From: Devosia sp. 2618
GTDB lineage: Bacteria > Pseudomonadota > Alphaproteobacteria > Rhizobiales > Devosiaceae
Assembly: GCF_040546815.1 (NCBI RefSeq)
Contig: NZ_JBEPOO010000001.1
Coordinates: forward strand, 3,844,001-3,908,000
Length of the DNA stretch: 64,000 nucleotides
Reading direction: 5' to 3'
The stretch's first letter is position 1; each line of letters begins with the position of its first letter. A program made the translations under genes and the position numbers. Positions 17,154-27,224 of the stretch are shown here, in pieces. A model generated the notes under the pieces. It saw nothing but the letters and a program-made list of their open reading frames with translations. It had not been told where the DNA came from and ran no database searches.

Positions 17154-18176
17154 CTAGTGCGTCGCCGCCATCATGCAGATGGCGAGGAGGGCGCGCCGCA
17201 GCGTGGGTCCGGCCAGGCCAGGGCGGCGGCGGCTGTCAGCGGTTGCCTGCAGAATGCGTTCGCAAGCCATGGCCAGGCGGTCGTCGGACCAGATGCGCAA
17301 TTGCTGTTCGAGTGCCGAGGTGCGCGAAAAGTGTGGCTTGGGGCGTAGGCCGTCGAGGACCATGCGGGGGCTCTTGCCGGTATCGACTTCGGCACGCCAG
17401 CGGCGCAGATTGGCGAAATGGATGGTGCACATGGCAAGCAGGCGCTGCGGGTCGACGGCGGAGGACAGGGCGCGGTTGAGCGCCAGTTCCAGCTTTTCGG
17501 CGTGGCCACCGCCCGTCGCATCCAAAATGGCGTCGATAACCAGCATGCCATTGTCGGCACAGAGCAAAATGACGTCTTCGCGGGTCAGTTCCTTGCTCTT
17601 GGCGGCGTAGAGAGACAGCTTCTCCAGCTCGCGGCGCGTGATTTCGCGGTCATTACCGAGGATCTCACGCAGGGTGACGACGACATCGGCCTCGACGCGG
17701 ATGCCCTGCTGGTTGAACGTCTCGCGAATAAGAGCCTGTAGCGTCTCATCACTGTCCGGGTAGCAGGGCAGGGCCCGGCCGAGCTTTGCGGCCTCCACGA
17801 GGGCCCGCAGGGCATCCTTGGGGGTGAGATTGCCGGCCTCGAGCACGATGGTGGCCCCACCGGGGTTATCGCGCAGCTCGGTGAGCGTCATGACCAGTGA
17901 TTTGCCGGCGCCCCGCACGCGAACGATACGTTTGCCGCCAAACAGCGACATGGTGCGGGCCTCGACCGCGAGGATGGATGGGTCTGCGTCCACTTCGGAG
18001 CCATCCAGCACGACGATACTGGCCGATTCCGGGTCGTTGCCGCTCAGCTGGCGAATCAGGCGCTGGGCGGTTTCGCGGACCAGGCCAGCGTCTGGACCAT
18101 AGGCGAGGAAAATGCCTTCGGTGAGGTCGGGACGCGCCAAAAAGCGCGCCACTTCATGCGCTTTAAGGGCTGTCAT
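17154..18176 (-). CDS. holA: DNA polymerase III delta subunit
   Basis: 340 aa clamp-loader subunit that opens the beta clamp. The N-terminal domain begins ALKAHEVARFLARPDL and contains the GPDAGLVRETAQRL P-loop-like region and FGGKRIVRVRGAGKSL; the C-terminal helical collar domain ends in the LARR-type helices. It overlaps the lptE stop by one base (TGATG) and closes the leuS-lptE-holA operon, a standard bacterial arrangement. Confidence 0.94.
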   Translation of the reverse strand: MTALKAHEVARFLARPDLTEGIFLAYGPDAGLVRETAQRLIRQLSGNDPESASIVVLDGSEVDADPSILAVEARTMSLFGGKRIVRVRGAGKSLVMTLTELRDNPGGATIVLEAGNLTPKDALRALVEAAKLGRALPCYPDSDETLQALIRETFNQQGIRVEADVVVTLREILGNDREITRRELEKLSLYAAKSKELTREDVILLCADNGMLVIDAILDATGGGHAEKLELALNRALSSAVDPQRLLAMCTIHFANLRRWRAEVDTGKSPRMVLDGLRPKPHFSRTSALEQQLRIWSDDRLAMACERILQATADSRRRPGLAGPTLRRALLAICMMAATH

Positions 18177-18682
18177 CAGCGGCTGAGCGACGCCAGAATA
18201 GCCAGACGCAGGGATTCCGCGGCAGCTTTTGCGGCCCGCTCGGCGGCGTCGGTCCGGGCAACATTGTTGGCCAGGACCTGGCTACTGGTGGTGTACTGCG
18301 CCGTCGCAAAGTGGCTCAAACGCACTGGTTCCACAGTGCGGCCGTCGCGATAGGTGACCACCAAAGTGGCCGTCACCGTCAGCTCGGTCAGCTTGTTGGG
18401 ATTGTTCGTCCTGGACATGAGCGGCCGGTCGGTCGAAACGCTGACCGATACCCGCGCCAGCGGTGCGGTTTCGGAGTCGGACGAGCCGAACCTTAGGGCT
18501 AGTTCCTGATACACCACCTGTTCAAGCCGGCTATTGGGCTTTGCATAGGCGAAGTTCAGTAGGGGTTGCTCCGCCAGAGCGCCGCTATAGACCGGCGAAA
18601 AGCTGCAGGCGCCCAGCGCGAGGCTGGCCCCCAGCAGCATTGCGCCGAGTGCGGCGGGACGAGCGAGCCTAGACCACGACAT
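18176..18682 (-). CDS. lptE: LPS-assembly lipoprotein LptE
   Basis: 168 aa from the ATG at 18682; the open frame runs on upstream inside leuS but without family character. A signal sequence ([15 protein letters not shown]) ends in a lipobox LGAC, so it is a lipoprotein; LptE plugs the LptD barrel in the outer membrane. The body has the LptE pattern: YQEL region, [12 protein letters not shown] and a C-terminal Ala-rich helix. It overlaps leuS by 14 bp. Confidence 0.88.
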   Translation of the reverse strand: MSWSRLARPAALGAMLLGASLALGACSFSPVYSGALAEQPLLNFAYAKPNSRLEQVVYQELALRFGSSDSETAPLARVSVSVSTDRPLMSRTNNPNKLTELTVTATLVVTYRDGRTVEPVRLSHFATAQYTTSSQVLANNVARTDAAERAAKAAAESLRLAILASLSR

Positions 18683-21287
18683 TGACGATCCTGTCTGGAA
18701 CAATAACGATCTTCTTGGGTGCCTTGCCGTCCAGAATGCGGGTGATCTCGTCCATTGACAAGACAAGTTTCTCGACCTCGGCGGCAGGCATGCCCTTTGC
18801 CACGGTGACTTCGCCGCGGCGCTTGCCGTTGATCTGGATCGGCAGGGTGACGGTATCGTCGACCAGCAGCGACGCATCGACTGCTGGCCATGGTGCGTCA
18901 GCCACGAGCCCGCTTCTGCCGAGCTCCACCCAGCAGGTTTCGGCCAGATGGGGCATCATCGGTGCCAAAAGCTGGATCAGGCGCTCCACGCCCTCTTCCA
19001 GCGCGCCCAGACGGGCGGCGGGAGCGGCGGCGGCGATGCCGGCAGAGCGAACCAGCGCGTTGGTCAGCTCATAGATCTGGGCCACGGCGCGGTTAAAGCG
19101 CAGGCCTTCGATATCGGCACCGACCGAATGGACGGCGCGATGCACGATCTTGCGTAGCGCAAGGCCTTCGGCGTCGTCGGAAGTGCGAACAATTCCAGAA
19201 GACTGTTTAATGATCTCGATGGTTTCGCCAAGCAGCCGCCAGACGCGCTGCTGGAAGCGGCTGGCGCCTTCGACACCGGCCTCGGTCCACTGGAAATCGC
19301 GTTCCGGTGGGGAGTCCGACAGCATGAACCAGCGCGCGGTATCGGCGCCATAGGTCGCGACGATCTCGTCGGGATCGACCACGTTCTTCTTGGATTTGCT
19401 CATCTTTTCGATCGAGCCGATGGTGATCGGCGCGCCCGAATTGATGTGCTTGCCGGTGCGCTCGTCGCCCGTGGTGTCAAACAGCACTTCGGTGGGGTTC
19501 ACCCACTCGCCGGCTTCCGACTTGTAGGTTTCGTGCGTCACCATGCCTTGGGTGAAGAGGCCCTTGAACGGCTCGTCGAGTCCGACATGGCCGGTCGCCT
19601 TCATGGCGCGGGTGAAATAGCGCGAATAGAGCAGGTGCAGGATCGCATGCTCGACGCCGCCGATATACTGATCCACCGGCAGCCAGCGATTGGCGACTTC
19701 GGGAATGGTCGGGGTGTCGGCCTGCGGCGCGGTAAAGCGGGCAAAATACCAGGACGAATCAACGAACGTGTCCATGGTGTCGGTTTCACGACGCGCTTCG
19801 CCGCCGCATTGCGGGCAGTTCACGTGCTTCCAGGTCGGATGGTGGTCCAGCGCATTGCCGGGCTTGTCGAAGGAAACGTCATCGGGCAGCACGACGGGCA
19901 AGTCCTTTTTGGGCACTGGAATGGTGCCGCAGACCTCGCAATGGATCACCGGGATCGGCGCGCCCCAATAGCGCTGGCGCGATACGCCCCAGTCGCGCAG
20001 GCGATAGTTGATTTCGACCTTGCCCTGGGGCTGGCCATCAACGCTGCGGGCGGCGAAATGCTCGCCAATGGCTTTCTTGGCGGCATCGACGGTCAGGCCA
20101 TCAAGGAACCCCGAATTGTAGATGGTGCCGGGCTCGGTGCCCGCTTCGGTGCCAACGGCATAGCTTGCCGCGTCGGCGCCGGTGGGCAGCACGACGGGAA
20201 TGACGGCCAGGTCATATTTGCGGGCAAAGTCCAGATCGCGCTGGTCATGCGCCGGGCACCCGAAAATGGCGCCGGTGCCGTAATCCATCAGCACGAAATT
20301 GGCGACATAGACGGGCAGGGTGGCGCCCTCGATCACCGGATGCTTCACGTGAAGCCCGGTGAACACGCCCTTTTTATCGGCCTTTTCCAGCGTTTCGGTC
20401 GCCGTGCCCTGACGATGGCATTCGGCGATGAACTCGGTCAGCTCGGGATTGCCGGCCGCCAGCTGAGTGGTCAGCGGATGGTCAGCCGACAGCGCCAGGA
20501 ACGACGCACCGAAAATGGTGTCGGGCCGGGTGGTGAAGACTTCAAGGCTGGTGGTGTTGGTCTTGTCAGACGCAATCACTTCAAACAGCAGCCGCAGGCC
20601 TTCGGACTTGCCGATCCAGTTGCGCTGCATGACGCGCACTTTTTCCGGCCATTCGGTCAGCCCGTCCAGACCGTCCAGCAGCTCTTCGGCCATGTCGGAA
20701 ATCTTGAAGAACCACTGCGTCAGCTCGCGCTGTTCCACAGGCGCGCCTGAGCGCCAGCCCTTGCCGTCGATGACCTGCTCATTGGCCAGAACGGTCATAT
20801 CGACCGGGTCCCAATTGACCTTGGACTGCTTGCGCGTGACGAGGCCCGCTTCCATCATGTCGATGAACATCGACTGCTGGTGCTTGTAGTATTCGGGCTC
20901 GCAGGTGGCGATTTCGCGCGTCCAGTCGATGGCAAGGCCCATGGATTTGAGCTGCGTCCGCATGGTGGCGATATTGGCGCGCGTCCAGGTGCCCGGATGG
21001 GTCTTGCGCTCGATGGCGGCGTTTTCAGCGGGCAGGCCGAAGGCGTCCCACCCCATGGGGTGGAGCACATTCTTGCCCTTGGCGCGATAATAGCGCGCCA
21101 CGACGTCGCCCATCGAGTAATTCCGCACATGGCCCATGTGGATACGGCCAGACGGATAGGGGAACATCTCTAGGACGTAGTAGGGCTCGCGCGGATCATC
21201 ATTGCTGCTGACAAAGCTCTGGCGTTCGTCCCAGACCTTCTGCCATTTCGGTTCCATTTCGCGCGGATTGTAGCGTTCGCCGCTCAC
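18669..21287 (-). CDS. leuS: Leucyl-tRNA synthetase
   Basis: 872 aa from a GTG at 21287 (AAGGGA ribosome site ~8 bp upstream), giving [18 protein letters not shown] at the start. The frame remains open to 22049 but that part is antisense to the YggS gene. Class I motifs HMGH (in [11 protein letters not shown]) and KMSKSKKN are intact, with a complete editing (CP1) domain between. It is the first gene of leuS-lptE-holA. A degenerate parS-like palindrome occurs inside it at 20341-20356. Confidence 0.96.
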   Translation of the reverse strand: MSGERYNPREMEPKWQKVWDERQSFVSSNDDPREPYYVLEMFPYPSGRIHMGHVRNYSMGDVVARYYRAKGKNVLHPMGWDAFGLPAENAAIERKTHPGTWTRANIATMRTQLKSMGLAIDWTREIATCEPEYYKHQQSMFIDMMEAGLVTRKQSKVNWDPVDMTVLANEQVIDGKGWRSGAPVEQRELTQWFFKISDMAEELLDGLDGLTEWPEKVRVMQRNWIGKSEGLRLLFEVIASDKTNTTSLEVFTTRPDTIFGASFLALSADHPLTTQLAAGNPELTEFIAECHRQGTATETLEKADKKGVFTGLHVKHPVIEGATLPVYVANFVLMDYGTGAIFGCPAHDQRDLDFARKYDLAVIPVVLPTGADAASYAVGTEAGTEPGTIYNSGFLDGLTVDAAKKAIGEHFAARSVDGQPQGKVEINYRLRDWGVSRQRYWGAPIPVIHCEVCGTIPVPKKDLPVVLPDDVSFDKPGNALDHHPTWKHVNCPQCGGEARRETDTMDTFVDSSWYFARFTAPQADTPTIPEVANRWLPVDQYIGGVEHAILHLLYSRYFTRAMKATGHVGLDEPFKGLFTQGMVTHETYKSEAGEWVNPTEVLFDTTGDERTGKHINSGAPITIGSIEKMSKSKKNVVDPDEIVATYGADTARWFMLSDSPPERDFQWTEAGVEGASRFQQRVWRLLGETIEIIKQSSGIVRTSDDAEGLALRKIVHRAVHSVGADIEGLRFNRAVAQIYELTNALVRSAGIAAAAPAARLGALEEGVERLIQLLAPMMPHLAETCWVELGRSGLVADAPWPAVDASLLVDDTVTLPIQINGKRRGEVTVAKGMPAAEVEKLVLSMDEITRILDGKAPKKIVIVPDRIVNVVV
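20341..20356. other. Degenerate parS-like palindrome in leuS (13/16)
   Basis: TGCTTCACGTGAAGCC; self-complementary over 14 bp (GCTTCACGTGAAGC) but with three differences from the consensus. It may be chance within coding DNA. Confidence 0.3.
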
Positions 21288-21419
21288 TGTATTCGTCCCT
21301 TGGATTGATTTGCCGCAGACCTGCGCAAAACTGGCGCGCTGCTTGCGTTTGTGGGGTTTTTTAGCTACCGGACCATCACCAGAAATCCCCCCCAAGGTCA
21401 ACAAGAACAGGGCGAAAGC

Positions 21420-22097
21420 ATGGACTCCGGCGCCATCAGCAGACTTGCCGCCATCCGCGAGCGCATTTTGAGCGCTCATGCCCGGTTTGGCGCGCCACCC
21501 GAAAGCGTTGAACTGGTGGCGGTCTCCAAGACCTTTGCCGCCGACGAAATCGTGCCGTTTCTCGAAGCAGGGCAACGCGTGTTTGGCGAGAACCGCGTGC
21601 AGGAAGCCAATGATAAGTGGCCGGGGCTGCGCGAGCGCTTCCCGGACGTCAAACTGCATCTGATCGGGCCGCTGCAGACCAACAAGGCGCGCGAAGCCGT
21701 GGCGCTGTTTGACGTGATCGAGACGGTCGATCGCGACAAGCTGGCGGGTGTGCTGGCGGCCGAGATGGCGCGGGCAGGGCGGCCTCTGCCGTGCTTTGTG
21801 CAGGTCAATATTGGCCTTGAGGACCAAAAGGCTGGGATTGCCCCGGCCGAGACCGTGGCCTTTGTTGAACGCTGCCGCACAGAGCATGGTCTGGAGATTG
21901 TCGGCCTGATGTGCATTCCGCCCGATGGCGTGCCGCCGGGGCCCTATTTTGCCCATCTGGCAACGCTTGGCCGGGCGGCGGGTGTGCAAAACCTTTCGAT
22001 GGGCATGAGCGGCGATTTTGAGACCGGCATTGCCATGGGGGCGACCCATGTGCGGGTTGGCTCGGCGCTATTTGGACATCGGCCAGCGCAGGTCTAA
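21420..22097 (+). CDS. YggS-family pyridoxal-phosphate homeostasis protein
   Basis: 225 aa from the ATG at 21420 (in-frame ATG at 21351 is within the leuS promoter gap). Alanine-racemase-like N-terminal-domain fold; the PLP lysine is in [39 protein letters not shown], and the C-terminal [27 protein letters not shown] (regions) are diagnostic. The family controls free PLP levels. Divergent from leuS. Confidence 0.94.
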   Translation: MDSGAISRLAAIRERILSAHARFGAPPESVELVAVSKTFAADEIVPFLEAGQRVFGENRVQEANDKWPGLRERFPDVKLHLIGPLQTNKAREAVALFDVIETVDRDKLAGVLAAEMARAGRPLPCFVQVNIGLEDQKAGIAPAETVAFVERCRTEHGLEIVGLMCIPPDGVPPGPYFAHLATLGRAAGVQNLSMGMSGDFETGIAMGATHVRVGSALFGHRPAQV

Positions 22098-22260
22098 TCA
22101 AACGCTGCGATAAATTGCCACTGATGGCCCGCTAGACTGCAACTTCTGGTGCCGTTTCTTCGTTCCTACACGAAATAACGCCGATGTGATTGGCTGGTCA
22201 AAAACAGGTCGCAATATTGTGACCGTTGGGCAGGTCGACGCAAAAAGACCGGAGAAAACA

Positions 22261-22944
22261 ATGAACAAGCGACGCATCCTGCTGGTGGACGACGACGCGG
22301 ACCTCCGCCAAACGCTGGTCGAACAGCTCGAAACGCATCGTGAGTTTGAGATTCTGCAGGCTGGTACGGCCAATGACGCCCTCAAGGCGACGCGGGAAAA
22401 CAATATCGATCTGATGATCCTTGATGTCGGCCTGCCGGATATGGATGGCCGCGAGGCGGTCAAAGTGTTGCGCACCGAGGGCTATAAAAGCCCGATCCTG
22501 ATGCTGACCGGCCATGACAGCGACGCGGACCAGATCCGCGGGCTTGATTCGGGCGCCAATGACTATCTCACCAAGCCGTTCCGCTTTCCGGTTCTGCTCG
22601 CGCGCATCAATGCGGCACTGCGCCAGCATGATCAGAGCGAGGACGTGGTCTTTACCATCGGCCAGTACAGCTTCCAGCCATCGGCCAAGGTCCTTGAGGC
22701 CAATGATGGCAACAAGGTTCGCTTGACCGACAAGGAGACCTCGATCCTCAAATACCTCTATCGCCAGGGTCCAAAGACCATCACGCGCGATGTGCTGCTC
22801 AAAGAGGTCTGGGGCTACAATAACCGGGTGACCACCCACACGCTCGAAACCCATATCTATCGCCTGCGCCAGAAGATCGAACGCGATCCCTCCAATGCGC
22901 GTCTGCTGGTGACGGAAGAGGGCGGCTATCGCCTCGTACCGTGA
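22261..22944 (+). CDS. OmpR/PhoB-family response regulator
   Basis: 227 aa. Receiver domain: acidic DDD near residue 10, phosphoacceptor Asp55 in MILDVGLPDMDGREA, and Lys in TKPFRF. The C-terminal winged helix contains LTDKETSILKYLYRQG and the recognition helix HTLETHIYRLRQKI. The LRQTLVEQLETHREFE pattern after the acidic pocket resembles CenR, the alphaproteobacterial envelope regulator. That name is an inference and no histidine kinase is adjacent. ATG at 22261 has ACCGGAG upstream. Confidence 0.88.
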   Translation: MNKRRILLVDDDADLRQTLVEQLETHREFEILQAGTANDALKATRENNIDLMILDVGLPDMDGREAVKVLRTEGYKSPILMLTGHDSDADQIRGLDSGANDYLTKPFRFPVLLARINAALRQHDQSEDVVFTIGQYSFQPSAKVLEANDGNKVRLTDKETSILKYLYRQGPKTITRDVLLKEVWGYNNRVTTHTLETHIYRLRQKIERDPSNARLLVTEEGGYRLVP

Positions 22945-23069
22945 AAGCGGTGGATGGCGGCCGCGCTCGCCCCATTCCATACAAAATCGAGTACAATTGC
23001 TTTTGAAATGCCCTATAGGATGATGTGGCTCCGCTTCGGCGGGGCCAATGCGCATCCGGATTGGGGTAT

Positions 23070-23528
23070 ATGATCAGGGACGATGCGGCCGAGGCGCTGG
23101 CGCAGGCCGAATTCTTCGATATCTGCGACGACGAGCAAAAGCGCATGTTGGCTTTTGCCGGCGATTTGCGCCGTTTCGAGCCCGACGACGTGGTCTATCA
23201 GGCCGGCGACGTCCCGCTGGGCGCATTTGTCTTGACCGAAGGCACGCTCAAGGCCCGCCCGGAAGGCGCCGGGGGCGGCAAGCCCTATGCGGTGTCGGAA
23301 CCCGGTAGCGTGGTGTCAGCCATGGCGCTGATCCTGGCCAAACCCCGCCCAATCACCATTACCGCCGTCACCCAATGCACCGCGCTGTTCGTGCCGCGCA
23401 GCGCGTTCCTCAAGCTGGTGCAGCAATCGCCCGAATTGGCGCAGCGCGCCGTGTCGCGGATCGAGCAGCAGCTCGGCAACTATCTCGGCGCCCTCGAACC
23501 CTCGCGCCGCCGGATGAAATCTGACTGA
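23070..23528 (+). CDS. Cyclic-nucleotide-binding-like (cupin/CAP) domain protein
   Basis: 152 aa from the ATG at 23070. It is a single CAP-type effector fold: AQAEFFDICDDEQKRMLA, then RFEPDDVVYQAGDVPLGAFVLTEG and a second half ending in helices. No HTH is present, so it is not itself a CRP-type regulator. The phosphate-binding cassette is weak (EPGSVVSAMALI), so ligand binding is uncertain. It is 125 bp downstream of the response regulator on the same strand. Confidence 0.8.
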   Translation: MIRDDAAEALAQAEFFDICDDEQKRMLAFAGDLRRFEPDDVVYQAGDVPLGAFVLTEGTLKARPEGAGGGKPYAVSEPGSVVSAMALILAKPRPITITAVTQCTALFVPRSAFLKLVQQSPELAQRAVSRIEQQLGNYLGALEPSRRRMKSD

Positions 23529-23544
23529 TTTTCGGCACCCTCTT

Positions 23545-23669
23545 CACCTCTCCCTCTGGGGGAGAGGTCGACCCCCTTGGGTCGGGTGAGGGGGCCTTTT
23601 CTAGATGCGGTGCTGGGCAAGGCCCCCTCACCCGTCGCTGCGCTCCGACCTCTCCCCAAGGGAGAGGTA
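23545..23669. repeat. REP/BIME-like palindromic element, family A copy 2
   Basis: Inverted modules CACCTCTCCCTCTGGGGGAGAGG... and ...CCTCTCCCCAAGGGAGAGGT, both of the long type (each with an inserted GTCGA/TCCGAC stem), joined by GAGGGGGCC and GGCCCCCTC arms. It lies between the convergent CAP-domain and exonuclease III genes. Confidence 0.85.
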
Positions 23670-23676
23670 AGCAAGA

Positions 23677-24489
23677 TCAAACCCCAGCAAACCGTGCAAT
23701 CACCGGGACGTGGTCGCTCGGCTTTTCGGCCCAGCCGCGATAGGGCTTGAGGATCTCGGCGCCGATGCAATGCTCGGCGATGTCGGCCGTGGACCAGATA
23801 TGGTCCAGTCGGCGGCCCTTATTGGCATTTTCCCAGTCCGCGCTGCGATAGCTCCACCAGGAATAGAGCTTCTGGTCATAGGGCACGTGCTTGCGCACCA
23901 GATCGGTCCAGCCATGGCCGCCATTGAGGATGGCGTCGAGCGCTTCGGTTTCGACGGGGGTATGGCTGACGATCTTGAGCAGCTGCTTGTGGCTCCAGAC
24001 GTCGTTTTCATGCGGCGCGATGTTGAAATCGCCGGCAATCAGATGCCCGCGCTGAAAGATGGGGTCGTTGAACCAGGTGGTCAGCTCGGACAGGAACCCC
24101 AGCTTGTGCTTGAATTTGGGGTTGATCGCCGGATCGGGCTCATCGCCACCAGCAGGGATATAGAAATCGTGCAGCGTCACCGGGCCGTGGCCGAAATCGG
24201 TCAGCGCCGAGACGTGGCGCGATTCCGGGATCTCGCAGAACACCCGGCTCGACACATCGGTCAGCGGGAATTTCGAAACGATGGCGACGCCATGATAGCC
24301 CTTCTGGCCATGCACCGCCTGATGGGGATAACCGGCCTCGGTAAAGGCGTTGCGCGGGAACTGGTCGTCCGTGCACTTGATCTCCTGAAACATGATCACG
24401 TCTGGCGTGTGCTGGGCGATGAAGTCGAGCACCATCGGCAGGCGCAGGCGGATCGAATTGATGTTCCAGGTGACGATCGAAACGGACAT
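23677..24489 (-). CDS. xthA: Exonuclease III (AP endonuclease)
   Basis: 270 aa EEP-fold nuclease that cuts abasic sites and removes 3' blocks. Family signatures: WNINSIRLRLPMVLDF at the N-terminus, FQEIKCTDDQFP with the metal-binding Glu, HENDVWSHKQLL with the GDFN motif just before (LIAGDFNIAPHE), and the C-terminal SDHVPVIARF with the catalytic Asp-His. It is flanked by palindromic repeats on both sides. Confidence 0.95.
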   Translation of the reverse strand: MSVSIVTWNINSIRLRLPMVLDFIAQHTPDVIMFQEIKCTDDQFPRNAFTEAGYPHQAVHGQKGYHGVAIVSKFPLTDVSSRVFCEIPESRHVSALTDFGHGPVTLHDFYIPAGGDEPDPAINPKFKHKLGFLSELTTWFNDPIFQRGHLIAGDFNIAPHENDVWSHKQLLKIVSHTPVETEALDAILNGGHGWTDLVRKHVPYDQKLYSWWSYRSADWENANKGRRLDHIWSTADIAEHCIGAEILKPYRGWAEKPSDHVPVIARFAGV

Positions 24490-24610
24490 GTGGGACTCGG
24501 CTAGCGGGCAGGGGCTTTCTTATCGCGGAGCCGGCCGAACACGTAAAGCCGGAAATGGCACGCTCAATGCTAACAATGTGCTGACCAATTGAGGGGGATT
24601 GCGGTGCCGC

Positions 24611-24733
24611 GCCCTCGTGGTTCGAGGGTCGCGGCGCTCCCACCTCACCATGAGGGCTGCTCTTGGCGCGGTGTTCCAGTAGGCCCTCATGGTGAGGTGC
24701 TTTGCCCTTCGCAAAGCCTCGAACCACGAGGGC
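24611..24733. repeat. Nested long palindrome upstream of xthA
   Basis: The outer arms GCCCTCGTGGTTCGAGG and CCTCGAACCACGAGGGC are exact inverted copies. The inner arms CCTCACCATGAGGGC and GCCCTCATGGTGAGG are also exact. Parts of it (CTCACCATGAGG, CCTCGTGGTTCGA) recur at 40854-40944. With the adjacent parS-like site and rplS terminator it fills the 316-bp gap between xthA and rplS; no gene is seen there. Confidence 0.8.
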
Positions 24734-24748
24734 GTTTCACGTGAATCA
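24733..24748. other. parS-like site (14/16)
   Basis: CGTTTCACGTGAATCA against TGTTTCACGTGAAACA; mismatches at positions 1 and 14. It is intergenic, about 16.5 kb from the predicted origin and abuts the nested palindrome. Confidence 0.6.
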
Positions 24749-24753
24749 GCCAA

Positions 24754-24783
24754 CAAAAAACCCGGCCTTGCGACCGGGTTTTT
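24754..24783. terminator. rplS terminator
   Basis: AAAAAACCCGGTC-type stem: AACCCGG/CCGGGTTTTT with loop CCTTGCGA. On the minus strand it ends in a T-run after rplS. Confidence 0.88.
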
Positions 24784-24805
24784 CAAATTCAAATTGGACC
24801 AGGGC

Positions 24806-25357
24806 TTATTCAGCCTTGGGTGCCTCTTCGGCAGCGCTGGCCTGGGCAGCGGCGGCAGCAGCTGCTGCGGCTTCCGCGTCCTTGGCTGCCTGCTCGATGG
24901 CGAATGCCTCGGCTGCTGCAACCTTCTCGGCTTCGCGGGCTTCCTTGGCAGCGATTGCTGCGGAGCGTTCGCCAGCTTCGATCTTCTTGGTGCGCGAGTT
25001 GGTCGATTCGAAAATACGAGCCGATTTACCGCGACGATCGCGCAGGTAGTACAGCTTGGCGCGACGAACCTTACCGCGCTTGAGAACTTCGACCGATGCC
25101 ACGTTTGGCGAGTAAAGGGGGAACACGCGTTCCACGCCTTCGCCATACGAGATCTTGCGGACGGTGAAGCTGGTGGTGATGCCGCCGCCATTGATGGCGA
25201 TAACAACGCCTTCATAAGCCTGCAGACGTTCCTTGGCGCCTTCAGTGATCTTTACCCAGACCTTGATGGTGTCGCCGTGGGTGAATTCTGGCAGTTCGCG
25301 CTTGGCGGTGATCGCTGCGACCTGTTCGGCGCCGATCTGTTCGATGATGTTGGTCAT
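24806..25357 (-). CDS. rplS: 50S ribosomal protein L19 with long Ala/Glu-rich tail
   Basis: 183 aa; the conserved L19 core is about the first 120 residues ([55 protein letters not shown] in segments). Many L19 proteins stop near 115 aa. Here a ~60-residue extension rich in Ala, Glu and Lys follows ([12 protein letters not shown]...EEAPKAE), probably helical or disordered. It is last in the rimM-trmD-rplS order, 190 bp behind trmD, with a hairpin in the leader. Confidence 0.96.
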   Translation of the reverse strand: MTNIIEQIGAEQVAAITAKRELPEFTHGDTIKVWVKITEGAKERLQAYEGVVIAINGGGITTSFTVRKISYGEGVERVFPLYSPNVASVEVLKRGKVRRAKLYYLRDRRGKSARIFESTNSRTKKIEAGERSAAIAAKEAREAEKVAAAEAFAIEQAAKDAEAAAAAAAAAQASAAEEAPKAE

Positions 25358-25395
25358 GTCGATTCCGTTCTGAATCTTTTCAAAGGAGCGTTTAT

Positions 25396-25413
25396 TCGAC
25401 CCGTGAGGGTCGA
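25396..25413 (-). other. Hairpin in the rplS leader
   Basis: Perfect 7-bp arms TCGACCC/GGGTCGA with a 4-base loop, about 40 bp before the rplS ATG and next to its AAAGGAG-containing region. It could be part of an r-protein leader or a minor structure; no family match can be made by eye. Confidence 0.3.
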
Positions 25414-25546
25414 TCGCCCGGTCTTGGTTGGTAACGGAGGTTGGTCGTCTTTTTATTGGTGCGAGCCGGGTCCGATTAGCCCAACGTCGCGATAGTGGCG
25501 CGGCTATAGGCGAAAACGGCCCAAGAGTCTAGCGTTTCGGACACTT

Positions 25547-26239
25547 TTATGACTTTGGCGGCCCAAGTAGATCCGGGCGTCGTGTCCTGGTCAGCCCCAA
25601 ACTCTGTTCGACGCGCCATTTGCCGATCTTGCCATGGTCGCCCGAGGTCAGCACTGCGGGGATGTCGACACCCTCAAAACTCTGCGGGCGGGTATATTGG
25701 GGGTATTCCAGCAACCCGTTCTCAAAGCTTTCGTCGGCATGGCTGTCGGCGCCGCCGAGCACGCCTGGGATCAGCCGTACAATGGCTTCCAGCAGCACCA
25801 TGGCGGCAACTTCGCCACCGGCTAGCACATAGTCGCCAATCGAGATTTCCTCGAGCCCACGGCCGTCTATGACGCGCTGGTCGATGCCTTCAAAGCGACC
25901 GCATACGATCACCGCGCCGGGGCCGAGTGCGAGCTCGCGGGCCCGGGCCTGCGTTAGTGGCTTGCCGCGCGGCGACATCAGGATGCGGGGGCGGGGATCG
26001 CCATCGGGCGAAACCGTGTCGATAGCCTTGGCCAAAATGTCGGGCTTGAGCACCATGCCGGCGCCGCCACCCGATGGGGTATCGTCTACCGTGCGATGGC
26101 GGTCGGTCGCAAAATCGCGCAACTGCGTCGTTTCAAGCGACCAAAGGCCGTCGGCAAGTCCCCGGCCCAGCACCGAAGCCCCAAGAGGCCCGGGAAACAG
26201 GTCGGGAAACAGCGTGATGATGGATGCCGAAAAACTCAA
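25547..26239 (-). CDS. trmD: tRNA (guanine37-N1)-methyltransferase TrmD
   Basis: 230 aa SPOUT methyltransferase that prevents +1 frameshifting. The start is a TTG whose bases overlap the rimM TGA (TTGA). Trefoil-knot SAM motifs [15 protein letters not shown] and [17 protein letters not shown] are intact, with the N-terminal [19 protein letters not shown] and the mobile loop [15 protein letters not shown]. Confidence 0.96.
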   Translation of the reverse strand: MSFSASIITLFPDLFPGPLGASVLGRGLADGLWSLETTQLRDFATDRHRTVDDTPSGGGAGMVLKPDILAKAIDTVSPDGDPRPRILMSPRGKPLTQARARELALGPGAVIVCGRFEGIDQRVIDGRGLEEISIGDYVLAGGEVAAMVLLEAIVRLIPGVLGGADSHADESFENGLLEYPQYTRPQSFEGVDIPAVLTSGDHGKIGKWRVEQSLGLTRTRRPDLLGPPKS

Positions 26240-26772
26240 TTGGGCTCTTCTTCATCTTCGGGCGCATCGAGTGGCACCACGATGATGAGATAGCCTTCGT
26301 CGATCTTGATGGTCGGCACGACGGCCTTGGAGAATGGATAGAGGAACGTGTCGCCGCTTTGCGGATCACGGATTTCGATCAGGTCGCCGGCGCCAAAGTT
26401 TGGAATGGCCGACACCTTGCCGATTGTGATGCCGTTTTCCAGCCGCGCATCGAGCCCGATCAGGTCGGTGTGATAGAAATCGTCCTCGTCGTCGATCTCT
26501 GGCAACTTGCTGCGATCGACGAACAGGCTGACGCCGTTGAGCTGCTCGGCAGCGGAACGATCGTTGATGCCCTCGATGTGAGCAACGACTACATTTTTCT
26601 GCAATCGCGGCTTGATCAGCTTGATGGTCAGGCCCGGACGATCGGTTGCCAATGGACCATAGGTGCCAATCGCCAGCGGGTCCTGGGTGTGTGTGGTGAT
26701 CCGGACACCGCCCTTGATGCCATGGGCGGCCCCGATCTGGCCGACAAAAATAGAATTGGTCTTGTTGTTCAT
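26236..26772 (-). CDS. rimM: 16S rRNA-processing protein RimM
   Basis: 178 aa from the ATG at 26772; the longer open frame to 27114 is antisense to the next gene. RimM assists 30S head assembly. The N-terminal domain shows [18 protein letters not shown], and the C-terminal PRC-barrel domain has [18 protein letters not shown] and [11 protein letters not shown]. It has an acidic tail. It leads the rimM-trmD-rplS set on the minus strand. Confidence 0.95.
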   Translation of the reverse strand: MNNKTNSIFVGQIGAAHGIKGGVRITTHTQDPLAIGTYGPLATDRPGLTIKLIKPRLQKNVVVAHIEGINDRSAAEQLNGVSLFVDRSKLPEIDDEDDFYHTDLIGLDARLENGITIGKVSAIPNFGAGDLIEIRDPQSGDTFLYPFSKAVVPTIKIDEGYLIIVVPLDAPEDEEEPN

Positions 26773-26887
26773 GCTTGCTCCGGCGCTGGCAGCGGTTCTT
26801 AGCAGGCCGTTGCGCCGTTGGGAATTGCGACGGAACCAAGTGTGCGCTGGCGCGCTTGTTCTGCCACAGCAATTTGGAGCGTTACAG

Positions 26888-27187
26888 ATGGCCAAGACTC
26901 TTACCGACCGCGAAGACATCCGCCAGTGGGCCGAAGCGCGTGGGGGCAATCCCATGTTGATGGATACCCCGGACGGCACCGGCTCGCGGACGCTGTTGCA
27001 GCTGACCTTTGGCCAGCACGCGATCAATACCGATGGCAATGAAGGCCCGGATCGGCTTGGCGGTTTCCAGCTGGTGAGCTGGGACGAATGGTTCGCGGCG
27101 CTTGATGAAAACAAGCTGGCGGTCGTCGTATCGGACGATCCGGCCGGCGGTAGTGAAGCAGAATTTGAATTTGTGGCGCGCGATTAG
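26888..27187 (+). CDS. Conserved small protein of unknown function
   Basis: 99 aa from the ATG at 26888 (TTGGAG about 10 bp upstream); the frame opens earlier but overlaps the rimM promoter. The sequence begins AKTLTDREDIRQWAEARGGNP and ends SEAEFEFVARD. Small proteins of this type are common in Hyphomicrobiales, where I recall them sometimes carrying a misleading 'alpha-glucan branching enzyme' label. No enzyme motif is visible. Divergent from rimM. Confidence 0.8.
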   Translation: MAKTLTDREDIRQWAEARGGNPMLMDTPDGTGSRTLLQLTFGQHAINTDGNEGPDRLGGFQLVSWDEWFAALDENKLAVVVSDDPAGGSEAEFEFVARD

Positions 27188-27224
27188 CGCGCTCTGCCAC
27201 TACCAACCGGCCCCGGAACGACGA

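Noticed and set aside
19821..19826. CACGTG in leuS as parS
   Set aside because: Flanks do not match the consensus beyond TTCACGTG; likely chance.
21288..22049. N-terminal extension of the leuS frame by about 250 codons
   Set aside because: It is antisense to the well supported YggS gene and lies beyond the GTG that gives a normal LeuRS N-terminus and length.
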